DNA from: Euptelea pleiosperma | Taxonomy: Eukaryota > Streptophyta > Magnoliopsida > Ranunculales > Eupteleaceae | Direction of reading: 5' to 3' | Length of the DNA stretch: 64,000 bases | NCBI GenBank assembly: GCA_035048495.1 | Contig: CM068546.1 | Span: forward strand, 37,032,674-37,096,673 | In this document: piece by piece, positions 37,601-51,700 of the stretch | How the letters are laid out: each line of letters begins with the position of its first letter | How positions within the stretch are numbered: position 1 is the first letter of the stretch | Notes under the pieces: model-generated | The model's input: the letters and a program-made list of their open reading frames with translations, nothing else | Databases searched by the model: none | What the model was told of the DNA's origin: nothing | Program-made: the position numbers and the translations under genes

Positions 37601-40600
37601 TTTGCAGCTTTTTGAACACCTGAAAATTTAGAATAAAACTCCTTGGATGAACCAAAGATGATGGTCTGGCATTTGAATGCAAGATATGAATGAGAATAAA
37701 TGATTAGCATATTTAACTTCCCATCAAAATTACCTTCGACAAAAATTAACACGAAACATCGTAACATTAGCTCTATACATTTCATTTACTTTATGTAATA
37801 CTTCATCAGTGACAAATTGAAAAGAAAATCTTAACATACCCACAGTACTTCTCACAGCAAGTCCCATTATGAAGACAAGGGCATTGCTTTCCGCACATAA
37901 ATTGGCATCCACATGGTGTATATTGCTTACACGATTGATGTTTCCCATCTGCAATTCTTTTGCGAATTGATGGATGGCCGGTTGATTTCCAAGTATATTT
38001 TAGCTTCCGTGCTCTGCCCCTTCTACGAAATAATCGTGATCTAGTTGGTATCTCTTGCTCCTGGTAACAATGTAATACCCAAGTACAGAACATCATTACT
38101 TAGGCCATAAGGAAAAATGCTTATGAGAAATATTATGGATAAAGAAAATATAATAAAAGGATTTTGAACCCCGACACATTCAATAATAATTATTTATTGA
38201 ACACACACACACACAAAAGAAAAAACAATAAATTGTGAGTGGGGGATACCAGAACATGTATTGGTCCACATGCATTAACCAAGCAGATATGGGGCGAAAC
38301 ATGTTTGAGTATGGGTGAGGATGTTTTCAATCTTCTATCTCAACTTTCACTGAGTTTCAAGGTTTAAATACAGAGCATGATTCACCCCAACAAGGCCAAG
38401 TCAAAAGTAGACTCATAACTGATAGAACTTGATTGAATGAATTACAACCTGGTGGAGTCTTGTTGATGTTGGATGTTTTTTAAAAGACAAAATGGTCCAA
38501 TCTTGGCAAAAACGATGCATTACACTTCGGCCTACTTGTGTTGAGTATTTAATCCTTACAGAGTATGTTCATGGTAGTCACTTGATATTTTTTCTTGTTT
38601 CTGAAAAGAAGCTTTCAGAACACATCATTATCAACGTAAACAGTTATACTTGGTCGAGAGAAACGAAGCAACTCTTACCCCATATATAATGGCTATGTTA
38701 TACATAGAAAACTTCTAGAACTAAGGTTTAAAATTTCGTTTTGGAGTAATGTCTCGGTCAAGTGAAAAACCGAGACAAATTCCGAAACGAAACAAAAGAT
38801 TCACGAAACATTGAAAAAATGGTGAAAAAAATGAAATTTTCGAAACATTCCCGAATCATTACGAAACATTTCCAAAATCATGAAATCATATTATTTATTT
38901 TTTGGATTGTTTCGGATTGTCTCGGCGAAACAAACCGAAACGAAACGAAACATACGAAACGAAATGAAACATTATGAAACATTCCGAAATTTTGAACCAT
39001 ATAATGAGGAATATTCTACACAATTTCAATGTTTGGTAGTGTATCTATTATTTTCTTGTTATTAAATGACTAGAAATAGACAGTATTTTGAAAATGATAA
39101 AAGCAAAGAAATTTTTTCTTATGCTGACCATATAATCTGTATCAGCTTTTCCATTATCTTCTGAGCATGAATTTGGCAAAACAGCAGATCTTTGTGGCAT
39201 TGCATCTCCATCCTCAAACATGTAACTAGATACCTCTATGCAAGTCTTCAAACCAGAAAGTAAGTTCCTGGCTATTAGGCAACTGCAAAGCAAGAGCTGT
39301 AGCTTAAACAAAAACGTATAAAAACCCAAATAACAGAAAAATTGGAGTAAAACAGCCATTCATTATCAGAGAAGAAAAACGGTACACCTTAATAGATTTC
39401 ATCTGCAACAGTAAGAATCGTATCTAATATCACAATTAAACTACATTCACAGTTTATAGTTTATGAACAGTGCATGATATTATAGCATCGATTTTTGCAT
39501 GTAATAACATATTCTGCTATATTTAGTTATGATATTTCATAAATTTATGGCTATGATTTGTTATTTCACAATGGACTTTTTTAGTGCAGCAGTTTTTTTG
39601 CTATTTCAGAGCATTTAATATAGTGTCCACATCAAAATTTTCAACTTTACACAAGAGATATACCATATCCATATAAATCAGGTTTGCTATGTTCCTCAAA
39701 TTCTGAAGGCTATGGAGGGCAATGAGTCAGGAAAAAATGTGATGTTTGTAGGTGAATCCTGTGATTTGCTTCACAAGTTGAAACATATTTGTGCATTACG
39801 ATCAGTTTGTACACTTGTTGCATGCCTATAATAGCTTATGTTTTTCATATCTTGTAATTTTTATCTTCCCTCTCTTGGTTTACTAAGGTTCTAGGAACTT
39901 GAGCTGCTAGCTATTGGGGTTTCTTGTTGGACCTCTTGTGATGGAGTTCTCTAGATTGATATATCTTGCGGGAGTTCTAGAGGGTATTTGGCCTTCAAAA
40001 ATCATCAATTTAGGCCCCAATTACGATTTTTGCTACCAATTTCAGAACAGTATACTTATACAACCTATGATTCTATTTACTTATTCATGTGTATATTGCG
40101 TAATGTCGATCTAACTAATACTTTATATTAGTGAAATGTATGCCAGATAAACAAAAATGTCTTTCACTTGTGTGTGTAACACGTGGATTCAATCTAATGT
40201 AGCTGGGTCTTAGTATTAAGTAGCCACATGCCAAAAACTAATACAGCTCCACTCCTGAAATCCGTATATTTAGCGCTTCTCACTTCTTTTTTCTTTGCCT
40301 TTATCGTTTATGATAAAATTTTATTAATATAACCAGAAATATAAGAGAGGGGAGGGGAAAAAATACAAGTATATGGGAGAACAACAAAGTTGCAAAGGCC
40401 AAGTTACATCAGATTTAGGGCTTCCCACATTCTTTTTCTTTCCTTTTTTTCTCTTCTATTCTTTATATCCTTTGGATTGGCCATAGTTCACTTCTAACTT
40501 TTGTTTCTTTTCTCTTTGCTTTTTTTCCCCGTCATGGAATCACTGTCAAGATGCTCATTTATAGGATCAGTGGAGTCAAAGGTGCAAGGCAACAGCTGGG

Positions 40601-43600
40601 CGAGAGAGTTCCCTAGCCACTTGTGCCTAGGCATTGTCTAGGTGACTAGAATTCAATTTTAATTATCAAATTCATAATAATTAAACTCAAATAATATGTG
40701 GAATCGATGTTTTAAAAAGTGTGAGGCGTATATGAGGCATTTTGCTTCCATGAGGCCAGGCATAAGCCTCAAATATTTTTAAGAAAAAGCTTTAAAATCC
40801 ATAAAATCATTAAAAAAATGAATCAAAATAAAGAAATAAATAAGAAAAGAACCTGGGGGCCCTTTTTTTGAAGATGTACCATAAAGATTATCTTAGAGTG
40901 GGACTTTAAGAACATTGACCAATTATTATGTGATGTCCATCAAACAAAAGTTCTCCTTTTATCACTTGAAGGCCCTTCTTAATTGTTCCAGTATCATATG
41001 TTCTATTTATAAACTTTGATTCAGTAATGCATACAGCTCATGCAGTATTGTCCCTCGATTGGTTGACCCAACAAGTAAGCAAGGATTATTTTTAGCAAAC
41101 ATAATGATGTTGACGATCATGCTGGTTGAAGACTATTTGAGAGTCCGTTGAATTCAATCTCAAGAAATTTTATTCTTCTCACATCATAAAACTCAAATTT
41201 TCAAGGGTTTGTTGCTCTAGCATTTTTTATTTTTTATTATAGAATGTAATTACATAAAAACAGTTCTAACTAAAGCTGCCTAGACCATGTATGCCATATT
41301 TGCTAGTAAATCATCGTCATTAGGTTGTTTTTAGCATAGAAGATAAATGGCTGGGGTATTTCAAGAAAGATGGGGAAAAAATTAGAATAATGAATTATTT
41401 TTAATATGTTTGGCCTGTCTAAAGCCTCAAGCCTCGATTGGGTGAGGCGTAGGCCTCTTATAAACCAGTCAAGCCTTAAGCCTCAAGAGCAGGTCCAAGT
41501 GCCTCGCGTCAAGGCATAAGCCTCACACGCCTTGAAGCAGGAATTTTTAAAACATTGCATGGAATCACTATTCGTTAATTCAAGAAATTAAGATAGTTTT
41601 CCTTTAAATAAAAGAAAGAGGAGATTAAATGGTTGTACACAATAATCAACAGCATGTCCTATTTACACAATTCTTTGCATGCACAAGGAAGAAGAAACTA
41701 TGTTCACACATACGTAGTAGCAAACAAGACACTATTATTATCACACATATGAAGAATAGGAATGGTGATGAGTGTATTCTATTGTTCTCCCAAACAAATA
41801 GAGCTCCGGGCTCCTGCCTTGCTTTGCCTTCTCCGTGAAGAAGAGAGAAGAATGGTAGAGAGAAGAGGGTAAGGTTTTCTCTTTAATGAGAAAGTAAACC
41901 CTTATCCCTTGAACTATAACAGTATAAATTAATGATATATTATTATTGTATTAAATTACCAACGAAGCTAACTTAACTAAAATATTAACTAAAAGCGAAG
42001 CTAACTTAACTAAAATAGTAACTAAAAGTCTAAACTGAGTTAACTTTTACTATCGCCTGCCTGAGCCATGTTGAAGGTGTGAAGTGGTGGCCTAGGCATT
42101 GCTTGGGCAATATTTTGGTTACAATGATTGAAATTATTCTTGTCATAAACATGTTACTATGTTATTGTAGACGCTTGGTCGAAATATGTCAAAATTTCAT
42201 ACCATGCCCCATACATGAACCCAATATCTTCCATTCGTGTCCTTATTTTTCGGCTTGTCATTGTTGTTGGTAATTCTAAAACAAAATTCCTTACGCTTAG
42301 CAGAAAGTAAACAGCTTACCGCAATTTAAACATAAAATCCACTGATTTCATATTAACAGGAAAAATAAATAGAAATTGCAGGTACAGTGGCATACATAAG
42401 AAATGTATATTCAGAGGCACAGGTTGACACCTTATTCACCAAACAATTTTCTGAGAGCAAGGAGTCAAATGGCATGCTAATTCCAAGTAACCATTTTAAT
42501 ATCTTGATCCTACGTTATCAATAGATATAATTATGTAAAAACAAGTATGTAAAGGCGGTAGAGTCAGGTGGAACTCAGAATCTCTATACCTGTTTTTTCC
42601 AAATATCTCTATTCCCTTCAAATACAGTTCTTTCTCAAAAGGTTTCCACTCAGGGTTACTTAGAGCTCCTTCGACTTGTCCTTCTTCAGAATCAGAAGAC
42701 TTCTTCATTACATGCACTTCTATGGCATTGTTTGCTTCATGTTCTTTGATGCTATCAATATTCTCATCACGTGCAACACTCCCAGGGTAGATATTTTTCT
42801 TGCAAGTATGTTCTATGGATTCATTTAAAACATGCGCAGTCTTGTTCTGTTCATTCTCATTGGACACTCCATCATCTGTATCTCTAATATTGGCGCTGGA
42901 AATAAGACCTGAATCTGGCTGACCTACAGTAACCAAATAAACTACATCTGCACCTGATATTTTCTTCTGTTTCTTGCTAATAGAACCTTGAAATTCATCA
43001 GAACCTGGTATTGATTTTCCTAATGTCGTATTTCCTTGCATTAATACCTTGCGCTTCCCTAAATTTTCATGGGAGGGTACTGTCAAAATAGGTCCATCAT
43101 TATTTAGAGCTCCAACAACTTCGGGAATAACAGCAATTTCCGAAGAAACATCACCAGTCCATTTTCCATCACTGCATCTTCCATCAGGTGTGACGTCTGT
43201 GCCAACATTATCAGAACCTGGGTCTTCAGATTTAGAGGACAATGGAGTCCCATCCTTCTCTGCTAGTGTTACAGCTTCTATCCTACACAAGACACTAGTA
43301 TCAGACCTTTCACGTAAGTCTTTTACGCCCTTCCTTGCCTGCAAGACAGCTGAAGTGCAAGTTAGACTTCATGAATTTTCTAAACGGGATAGGGGAAACC
43401 CAAAATGGTTGACATATAACTAATATCGTAAAATTAAAGATAACATATACTTTTTGAATAACAGAACCAAGAAAAGTTAACGTGTATTTTAGCGAAAGGA
43501 ATTTTGAACATTTCTATTTCATGTGATCCATTAACCCCTTTTAGAGAAAAATAGCTCCTATATTCTACAAAGAATATGCAATCACAAAACTTTAAAAGTT

Positions 43601-46600
43601 ATAGGCTAATAATCTGGTTGCGAACTAGCATATCAGAGGGTTAAGAGAATAAAATTTTAGGATAACAATTGAACTAACGAAGGTGCATAGATTATCACAG
43701 ACGAAAGAAAAAGAATACAAGAAGAAAAGAAATGAACGAAAGAAAGAAAGAAAGAAAGAAAAGTTACCAAGATAGTTGACTGAGAAGGATCCCTTACAGA
43801 TAGATTTGATTAAAATTATTGAAACAACTAAATTTATGTTTCATGTAATGCAGACCCACATCTTCAGATCTAAATCAATTCACCAGAGGTTCAATTAATA
43901 TTTGTCAACCCAGCATTGTAAGGTTAAACCTTTCTGGCCTCTTTCAATCCAAATGACCAAATTGCCTTCCTGCAGGTGGGACCATACTTGTATATATCCC
44001 AACAAGGAAGGTTCACAATCAGTGCTTATTCCAGTTCCAACTTCCAACTGATACAATGGTGTGTTAAAGAGAAGCCTAAATCGACAGAACAACAGTAGGC
44101 ATTTTGCCTAGGGGGAACAAAAAATGAAATCATTCATATGTGAAACATGTTGAGACAATATGTTGTTGATATTGCAATTTAGCCTGAAGGAGCACCCACA
44201 GTGACTATCCTCTCCCCTGGTGAGATATCCTATGGTGGATATCTCCATGGTAAAACTTGTACTGTGGTCTTTTGAATTCAGTTTTGACTTGTCATTTCAA
44301 TTCATTTTCTTCCCTAACCCAATAACTCCGCTGGTAAATAGCTAAAATGGAATTCAATATACAAGCTCCCAGGGCATGGTTTACACTTTACAGAGCTCAA
44401 TGGTTCAACTGAAAAAGTCATTTTTTCGCAGTACAAAAAAAATAGTCATTTTTTCCTACAGATACAGCTTAAAGAATGCAAGTGAGAGAATGATGTGTAA
44501 GAGTAAAAGACCAAGCTAGAGCACGCGAAGTGAGATACCAATGGCCAGAGATGAAACAAGTACGTTCAATTCCGGCCAGATTCACCTGAGTCAAAAAGAT
44601 GTGAAGCATGTTTGAACAAACTTGCTAAATCTTACATGGCATGGCTTAGTTTTTAGTTTTTACACTAAGCATTCAAGAACCAAGTCTCATTGGACACTTA
44701 CACCAGCTTTCATCCAATTTAAAACAACTTTCTGAATCGTCGCAAGAGCAGATTTATCATGCAAAATACCGCATGTCCAGATCTGGATAACATGGCACTA
44801 CTCATTATTTCTTCACTCTGAATGTAAGAATAAACCTGAAACAATGAAGAGGGTGGTGGGATCATTTGAGCCAGTGCTCTCACCTTGTCATTAATATAAC
44901 CAAACTTTCCATGTCTCCCAATGTACATTTGGGCAAACTGCACCCATTCCAGATAATTAGAACCATCTAATTTAACTGTAGTAACTTGCAACCATGGATG
45001 ATGGTCACCATGGGTACCCAAGTTCGACATACAACGTATCACTCCAGAGGTAGCAAAAGAATCCCAATTAAACATTCGGTGGACATATTTCAACGGTTCA
45101 ACCTAAGGTTGGCACTTTCATGAAAAACAATAGAAGGCTACCTACAACTCATAAGTACACACATAAGGATATCACAAATCAACCCCGCGATGGCACTAGA
45201 AGTCCTAAAAAAACTTGCGACATGCCCTATGAACAATACTCCCATGCAGTGTTTTTAAACGCTAATGCGTGAGGCGAGGCGCTTCACTAGCCAAAGCCTT
45301 GAGGCGTAAGCCTCACGCGCACGCATTTTTTAGGTAGATAAGTATTAAAAAATTGATGAGGCGGGGGGGGGAATAAACCCAACACCCAAAGAAACCTAGC
45401 TATTTGCCCTAGGAACAAATCGCATACCTAGGAAATAAGTACGTTTCAATCAATAGAGAAAGAGAAAAAGTGTAGATTGAGAGAAGAAGAGAAATAGAAC
45501 AAGAAGAGAAGAATGATTGGGGAAAGGGAAATTGTGTGTAGTGTTCCATGATTTCCCATGTTGTAGTATATGTTAATAAAAGGACGGGAAATACCATGAA
45601 TGCCTTTGGTAACCACAGTTACAATAAAGAAGCAAAAATAAGATATTCAACACTTTTGAGGTCATTATGCTATGCTGTACATGAATTTGAAACCAAGAGT
45701 TCTTATTAAATAGATACCGAACAGACTTGAGGAACCAGCATGTAAGGTACTTATATCTTTTACTTGCATACTTATTTAGTCTTCAGCAGTAACATAGACA
45801 TAATCCCATAACAGGAAAAAAAGATATCGATAAACATGCTATTTGACTTGCAGATTCAGTTCAGTAAACTATGGGACTGAATACAACCAGTCATGCACTT
45901 TACCACCTCAAGTTTCAAAATGAAATTCGTACCTGAAGGTAGCACTGATCACTGCAAGGTTTCCCATTCTCTTCAAGTTCATATGAATATGGTTGCCTTT
46001 CACTCTGTCAAGCAAAATATTCCATTAGCACAACAATGAAAATAATCAGTGTATTTCAGGTGGATAAACAGCATAAAAACCACCAAAGCTTACAGGGGTG
46101 ATTAGACTTTGAGAACAGCCATGGAGGCGGCAGTCAAACACCTGTGGGATGGAGACCAGCAGATGATAATCAATATCCTTCGGAATGGACAACAGAAGAT
46201 AACAGACTTTTTCACAAGTGATGTAAGACCAGAAGTGGCCTGAGACAAAGTACCAAGCAACGACGACAGAAAAGATTATCAAAAGAATCTAAAGCCGAAC
46301 TAAGGCTCTTGTCCAAAAATATGTTCCTTTCAGATATTATTTCCCCAGAACCTTCAACTTTTTTAGCATGTCTCTCTTGATATTTCTCCATGAGGATATT
46401 GTATCGGTCCTGCAAATCTCAAAAACAAATACATCTATCAGCAATAGTTTATGAAACCGGTAACAAATAAAAATCAAATTATAGTTGAAAAGACATAATG
46501 ATCTTTCAAATAAAGCAACAAAAAACCAAAGAACATATTTATAAGCTTGAGACAAGTTCGTTCCATCAGGCTGTTTGGCTTTCTAATGCTAATTCCAGCA

Positions 46601-49600
46601 CCTGTATTTCAGATGAGGTGGTTTCAATAAATTGACTCAGGATATTCAGCACTTCCTGAGTTAGCCCATGCTCTTGAAAAGCCTTCCTGCCAAAGTCACA
46701 CAGGAACAGGAAATGGTTAAATTAGCTGGACAAGAATAAACATTTTCAATAAAATCAAACAAAATAAATTCCACATTGTAAAGGAATCTGATCAAGATAT
46801 TCTGTGAACCCCAGACAGTAATATATAATGACACAAAATCATAAGCCATTTAAAGACTTGTATGTCTTTACATGAATATCAGTACAATTTAGGGAGTAAA
46901 TTTTTATGTGCACCCTTTTTCTATATGGAGCTGTGGAGCCATCTCAAGTGCTTCCATCTGTACACGACAGCGTGGGACCCATGTGATCTCACAGGAGCAT
47001 ATTAGAAGAAAAAAAAATAGAATACTCCATTCTGCGATGTACAATGGCAGCACTTGAGAAGAATCCACAGCTCCACATAGAAAAAGGGTCCACATAAAAA
47101 AAATTCTTCAATTTAGGGGTGTGGAAAGCACTGTATGAAGTGAATCCAAGTGAAATTCAGGTTGTGGGATGTTTCTCTGAACACTTTCCTATGCCAGCAT
47201 GCTTGCTTTTTTCCTGTAAAATTTCACAATTGGAGGACTTAAATTTCCCAACAATTGGAATTATCATCTAGTTGCTCTTTCTAGTTTATTACATGATATA
47301 AAAAATAAAATCCTTGTGATGTAAGTCTTAACACTTTGCTTAACTTATGGTCCTGAAAGTTCTTCTTTCCCCATTGTTTTTATCTATTATGTTCCTTCAG
47401 GGAAGAATAGGGGCACAAGCTCTCATGACAATGAGGATTTCCAGTATTCAACGAAGAGCATTTAATTAGAGAATTTACCAAGTACTATGGTTTTCTCTTT
47501 TTGTTGATGTCTTGTCAAATAATATGGTTATATATTAATTATGTTGGTTTTTATATAAATCCCCAAAACATAACATACTTGGCACTACGTGTCATTCTCA
47601 AAATAGATACAGTGAGATCCTGCATTCTAAAGTAAAAGCTAAAGACAAATAAAGATAATTAGCCATGTTGAGCATAAAGCAAATATTATTCCCCCCCTTA
47701 AGAATGTTCGATTATTGACAAAGTCAGGCCATACATGACTACCATAGCATAGTGCATGGACTGAGAATGTCAAAGTGTTCGAAAGATATGGGAACCAGTT
47801 GTGAAAAGACACATTGGATTCCAAATAGAAGAACAATCCATTACTGAAATCTGTTTCATGTTTTATAATTTATAGTCATATTCTTGAATTTCTTTTTGCA
47901 ATTAAGAAAATGAAGCAATTCTGAACATTATAAGAATGAACTTATGCCACTTAAATTTGCTTACCACAACATCTGATCTTCACCTTCTGTAAACTCATGT
48001 TTCTCTTCCTCTGGTTCTGCAATCTCTTCCTCACTATCGCTACAGATCAGTGTTTCACAGCCATGTTGATCATAGTAAATTTGTCTCCTCCCAACCACAG
48101 ACTGATCTTCAGCCATTCTCTGATTTCTGTGCTGTGTGAGGAAAATTTGAGAAAACAAGAGCAAAAATAAAATCTTCATAGGAAAAAATAAGAAAGGAAA
48201 ATCCATATAAGTGGGTATGCTATTCAAAGCCGAGTACAGACACTAGTCCAATTCACAATTGTTCAAAAATAAGAGAGCAGTAGACCTAAAAGTAATGGTT
48301 AATGGATGATGGAGTAGCACAGGAAATTTTTTCTGTGCAGGTCTAAAATTAAGGGTTATTTCTTATCTTAAACTTGTTCTGACAATTCTCTTCAAATTTG
48401 GAAAGATCCATGAATTTTCTAATCATTGTCTGACAAGGGACAAAGATTCACTGGTCCAGCATTTCTTTGGTGAACCAGATTGTTTTTCTAATTTCTTTTG
48501 GGAAAAGAATTGGCATCCTTTCAGTCAGAGTTTGTATCAAATGGTGCCACTGTAAGGCCTTTCAAGGCCTAAATATTCAGTCTCGAGAGATTCATTCTGT
48601 CTTCTATGATTGGCCTTACCCCATGCGGTTGAATCAGTTTGTGAGATGAGATGTTTTGGGGGCTATACCCTTTCTATAACATACTCTTATTTGTTTGCCA
48701 CGCACACAAAACTTGAGTTTGTCAAGTTGTTAGTTTGGGGTTGAGCCTGTAGCTGCTCAGTATCACAATTTCAAGGTTGTGGACTTGGGTCCCAACTTAC
48801 CTACCAAAATCAGCGAAGAATAAAAAATGATAAAAATCAAATACTTAAAAATTATAGGAGCACTACTTGTTAGTGAGATAGGTATATGTGCGATTTGAGT
48901 ACTAATGTGTGCATGAATTCTGTCCATAATTGCTAGCACATGGGATTATCATTCACACTAGTCAGATGTGGTCAAAGCATCAATGGCAGGTATGATAAGA
49001 ATGAAACATCATCTATTTCCAAGATTTGCTCAAAGATGACAAAAAACAATGTTTAGTAATCTTCTTTACCAGGTATATAGCATCATGTTCTAGTACTTAT
49101 AGGAAGATTATTTAGCATATATTAGAGTGGATCCAAATAGATTAATGAGAGACCATCATAAAAAAATTATCCTTTTGTCAAACATGCATGAATTTTTAGA
49201 ATTGATGCTGCCATCTTTTCTCCTTTTTTTTTTTTTTTTTTTTTTTTAAGTTATAACTCCTTCTTTTGGCATCCAGTCTTAGGGATAAATAATAGAGTTG
49301 GAAAATCAATCATCAATGTCAAGTAAATAAAACGCAGAAAGAAGCAAAAACATTTAACAAGCAAGTTTAGATGGCTAACTCTAATAAACTAAAGGTATGA
49401 TATAGATAAGGAAACATTATCGTAGAACCGTGCCATACTTGTCCAAAAAAATCCAAGTAGTATAAGGTGGAATCTTCTCAATATAAGGAAGCTTGATAAT
49501 TGTTGAGGAAAAAACTTCTTGAATGTTAACATTGTCTTTCTCTCCTGATCCTTGAGCATATCCATTTATGTTACAGAAAGGACTTTCAAGTCTAAACGAA

Positions 49601-51022
49601 AGCATGTTTTTTGACCCATTCTGCTCCATTGAGCGTTCTTTAGTTGATGTTGCTGACTCAAGAAGTTGGGAGGTGTTAGACTCTAAATTCCTTCCATTCC
49701 TTCTAATCTTTTCCTGTGCAAAAAAAAAAATCAAGAAGAATTAGTAACTTCTTAATTGGCACAGGCACAGCATAAGAATTGGTATTAAGGCATCAGATGA
49801 CATACTTTAATTGTAGCAAATCTGGCAGCCTGAACCTGCTTTCTAAGTTGAGATATCCCAGATGATAAGGTCACAGCAGCCTCATTTGCTTGTTCTCCCT
49901 CAAATTTCTGCAAACAGATAACAACAATTAAATGATTCATCAACCCACATGCTGTCTCCAATTAATCATATATTCAAGAAATTAGAAAAAAACTTAGAAC
50001 TCAAAAAAGTTAAGCAGATGCTCAACTTATTAAAAAAAAAACGATATATATTTACTGATTGAGAAAGGGAAAAAAGTTTTTTTCAATAATTCGGTCTAGT
50101 GTGTATGTTCATGCCTAGCAAGAGGAATACAGAAGATATAAAGACATTCTCACAATTGTGTATAACCAAATTTAATCACGCCCATTTAACCATTCAACTG
50201 TGTACAAACCCCTCCGAGGAAGGCTTAAAATTTTTAAAATTTGGATTTATTTCAAAATCTGAAGGACCTTCTCAAAGAGAAACTTAAAGCTCTATCAAGG
50301 GAAAAATCTTATTATTTATGTTAGTGCTAGAGAATCCACTTATTGCCTGAGAATTGTTCTTCCTCCCTTGTCAGGTTTCAAGGAATTAGATCTCTCAACT
50401 CTATTTAAATCGTGTCTTGAATTTGGAAAGTTCTACAAAATCTCTAAGCGAGGAGAGAAAGTAACGATTGGATTTTTCTGATTCGTATGCTTACAGCCAC
50501 AAAATCCAGCAACATATGTGTTTGGGAAAAATGAATTATACCTCTACCAAAAAGCTATAAACTTTCACAAAATTCGACTGATTTTTTTTTTTTTTCCGAT
50601 CGGTAAAAATTCGACTGATCAACACAACTATAACAATATTTCGCAGTGTAAAACTACAATTCTCGAGAAAGTTATTGAATTATGTGAAATCCCAAATCGT
50701 GAATTTCAGAATTCTATTGCTATTTGTTCTTCTAAGCCACCACGAAAGTGAATTAAGCTATTGAAACAACTATCAATCGTAAAATCCATTAATCGGATTC
50801 TTATATCCACTTGAAATTTAATTAGTTTCAACAAAAAGAGGAATCATAAACAATAATGTCTCAGAATTCTGTAGCAGGTTATGTGGATCACAGATTAAAT
50901 TGTAACAACAAAGGATTCGAGAAATCGAAGATGGAGAAACGAATTGTAATCTGAAGAATCAAGAGTCCGAGAAAACTGACCTTCATCATTTTAGTTGCAG
51001 AGTCGGATGCCAGAGAAACCAT
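34632..51022 (-). CDS. SWN: E(z)-type histone H3K27 methyltransferase, SWINGER/EZA1 type
   Basis: Catalytic subunit of Polycomb repressive complex 2 in the nucleus. Seventeen exons on the minus strand: 51022-50981, 49907-49806, 49713-49439, 48126-47965, 46686-46602, 46409-46254, 46141-46094, 46004-45933, 43338-42590, 39282-39129, 38060-37840, 37619-37488, 36173-36083, 35995-35948, 35867-35739, 34969-34892, 34823-34632. Phases agree throughout and give 911 residues. Markers: [32 protein letters not shown] and [12 protein letters not shown] ([20 protein letters not shown]); CXC pre-SET ([33 protein letters not shown]); SET from about 764 with [17 protein letters not shown] (NHS at 838-840) and ELFYDYRY. 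The C-terminus RAQKHQSH and the [15 protein letters not shown] block point to SWN rather than CLF. All other introns are GT-AG, but intron 15 uses a GC donor. Four introns hold transposon-like DNA. Confidence 0.95.
34970..35738 (-). other. GC-AG intron 15 of SWN
   Basis: The exon ends AATGATCAG and the intron starts GCAAGTGATAC (from base 35738 downward); the acceptor TTCATTCACAG is at 34970. Joining here gives [16 protein letters not shown], the expected SET domain sequence. No GT donor nearby keeps the frame. AG|GCAAGT is the strong consensus typical of working GC donors. Confidence 0.85.
38727..38995. mobile_element. CGAAACGAAA foldback MITE in SWN intron 10
   Basis: Ends TAAGGTTTAAAATTTCG and CGAAATTTTGAACCAT are inverted repeats; the interior is made of CGAAAC-type words, partly as CCGAAACGAAACGAAAC on the right and TTTCGTTTTGG with GTCTCGG on the left. 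No target duplication was recognised. Confidence 0.65.
40697..41566. mobile_element. GAGGCG/GCCTCA foldback element in SWN intron 9
   Basis: Element 40706-41557 (852 bases). Left end GATGTTTTAAAAAGTGTGAG pairs with the right end (CTTGAAGCAGGAATTTTTAA, AACATTG); TGAGGCGTATATGAGGC on the left and CATAAGCCTCACACGCC on the right belong to the arms. Flanks TGTGGAATC (40697-40705) and CATGGAATC (41558-41566) agree in seven of nine bases, suggesting a 9-bp target duplication. No coding capacity was recognised. Confidence 0.65.
41963..42028. repeat. 33-bp tandem duplication
   Basis: CGAAGCTAACTTAACTAAAA followed by TATTAACTAAAAG occurs twice head to tail (41963-41995 and 41996-42028) with a single difference. 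It is intronic in SWN. Confidence 0.85.
43738..43762. repeat. (GAAA)n microsatellite
   Basis: About six copies of GAAA in SWN intron 8, just beyond exon 9. Confidence 0.9.
44719..45093 (-). pseudogene. Copia gag N-terminal fragment in SWN intron 8
   Basis: The minus-strand frame contains [20 protein letters not shown] and [13 protein letters not shown], the conserved start of Ty1/Copia gag polyproteins in plants. After that the frame loses similarity. No LTR, protease, integrase or reverse transcriptase is present. It lies in the same orientation as SWN, so it would be transcribed with the intron. Confidence 0.7.
45247..45345. repeat. Short GAGGCG-family fragment in SWN intron 8
   Basis: AGTGTTTTTAAACGCTAATG, GTGAGGCGAGGCGCTTC and AGGCGTAAGCCTCACGCGC form a compact hairpin whose words match the 852-base element at 40706. 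Probably a short internal-deletion derivative. Confidence 0.55.
46885..47118. mobile_element. MITE with long TIRs in SWN intron 4
   Basis: Element 46895-47108 (214 bases). Left TTTTTATGTGCACCC and TATATGGAGCTGTGGA pair with right TCCACAGCTCCACATAG and AAAAAGGGTCCACATAAAAA. Flanks are CAATTTAGGG at 46885-46894 and 47109-47118, an identical 10-base repeat that contains the target duplication. Noncoding. Confidence 0.8.
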
Positions 51023-51700
51023 GGTTGATCTCTGGTCCGTAGCTCAAAGAGAGAGAATTCTGAAGTTGGCTGTTGGCCTTGACTCCTGATGCCAAGGTCC
51101 CGCAAGCGCCGCAAGTGGATTACGAAGATCGTATACGGTGACACACATGCAGTGGACGGGGCCAGTCACACTTTGGGCCCTACGTGAAGGTTGCCTTACA
51201 AAAAATAAACCCTACCAAACAATGCGAACCGTCTATTATACGTTTCATCGAGGGCGTGTTTCGAACGCGTGAAATCGCGGTATGCAAATCCAGTTGTGCA
51301 TGCAATCGTTTGCCAAGCGTGCATTTGGCCATTTTATTCGCCTACACGCAAATCGTTATGGGCCCTCTTTAGCAAATAAAAACCCATCTTACCCCTGTGC
51401 AACCATTTAGGTACTTAGGTGTGCAAATTGAAAAAATTTGATGCCGCTCATACACGCACGCTCCCTAATATATGAGCTCCATACATTAAATTATGGTTTA
51501 AAAAATAGCCCTTCTAATGAAAATAAAGGCCGTTATAATGGGTTTGGACATCAGATTCAGGCTTAATTGTCAAATTGGGTTGAGCTTGGGCTCAGAGCCT
51601 GGAAGGTCGGATTGAGCTAGGGTATACCACCAACTGAGTTGCAGCCCTATATTCAAGAACTAGGTAAGCTCATGTGGCGTGATTACAAATAGAGTTATTG
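51023..51700. other. SWN upstream region
   Basis: Presumed promoter of SWN on the minus strand; no clear TATA box. A fragment of the GTTATAACG MITE family lies at about 51490-51545 (GGTTTAAAAAATAGCCC, AAAGGCCGTTATAATGGG). Confidence 0.45.

Noticed and set aside
43895..44092. 65-codon minus-strand frame in SWN intron 8
   Set aside because: No match to SWN family sequence and exon 8 joins exon 9 in phase without it.
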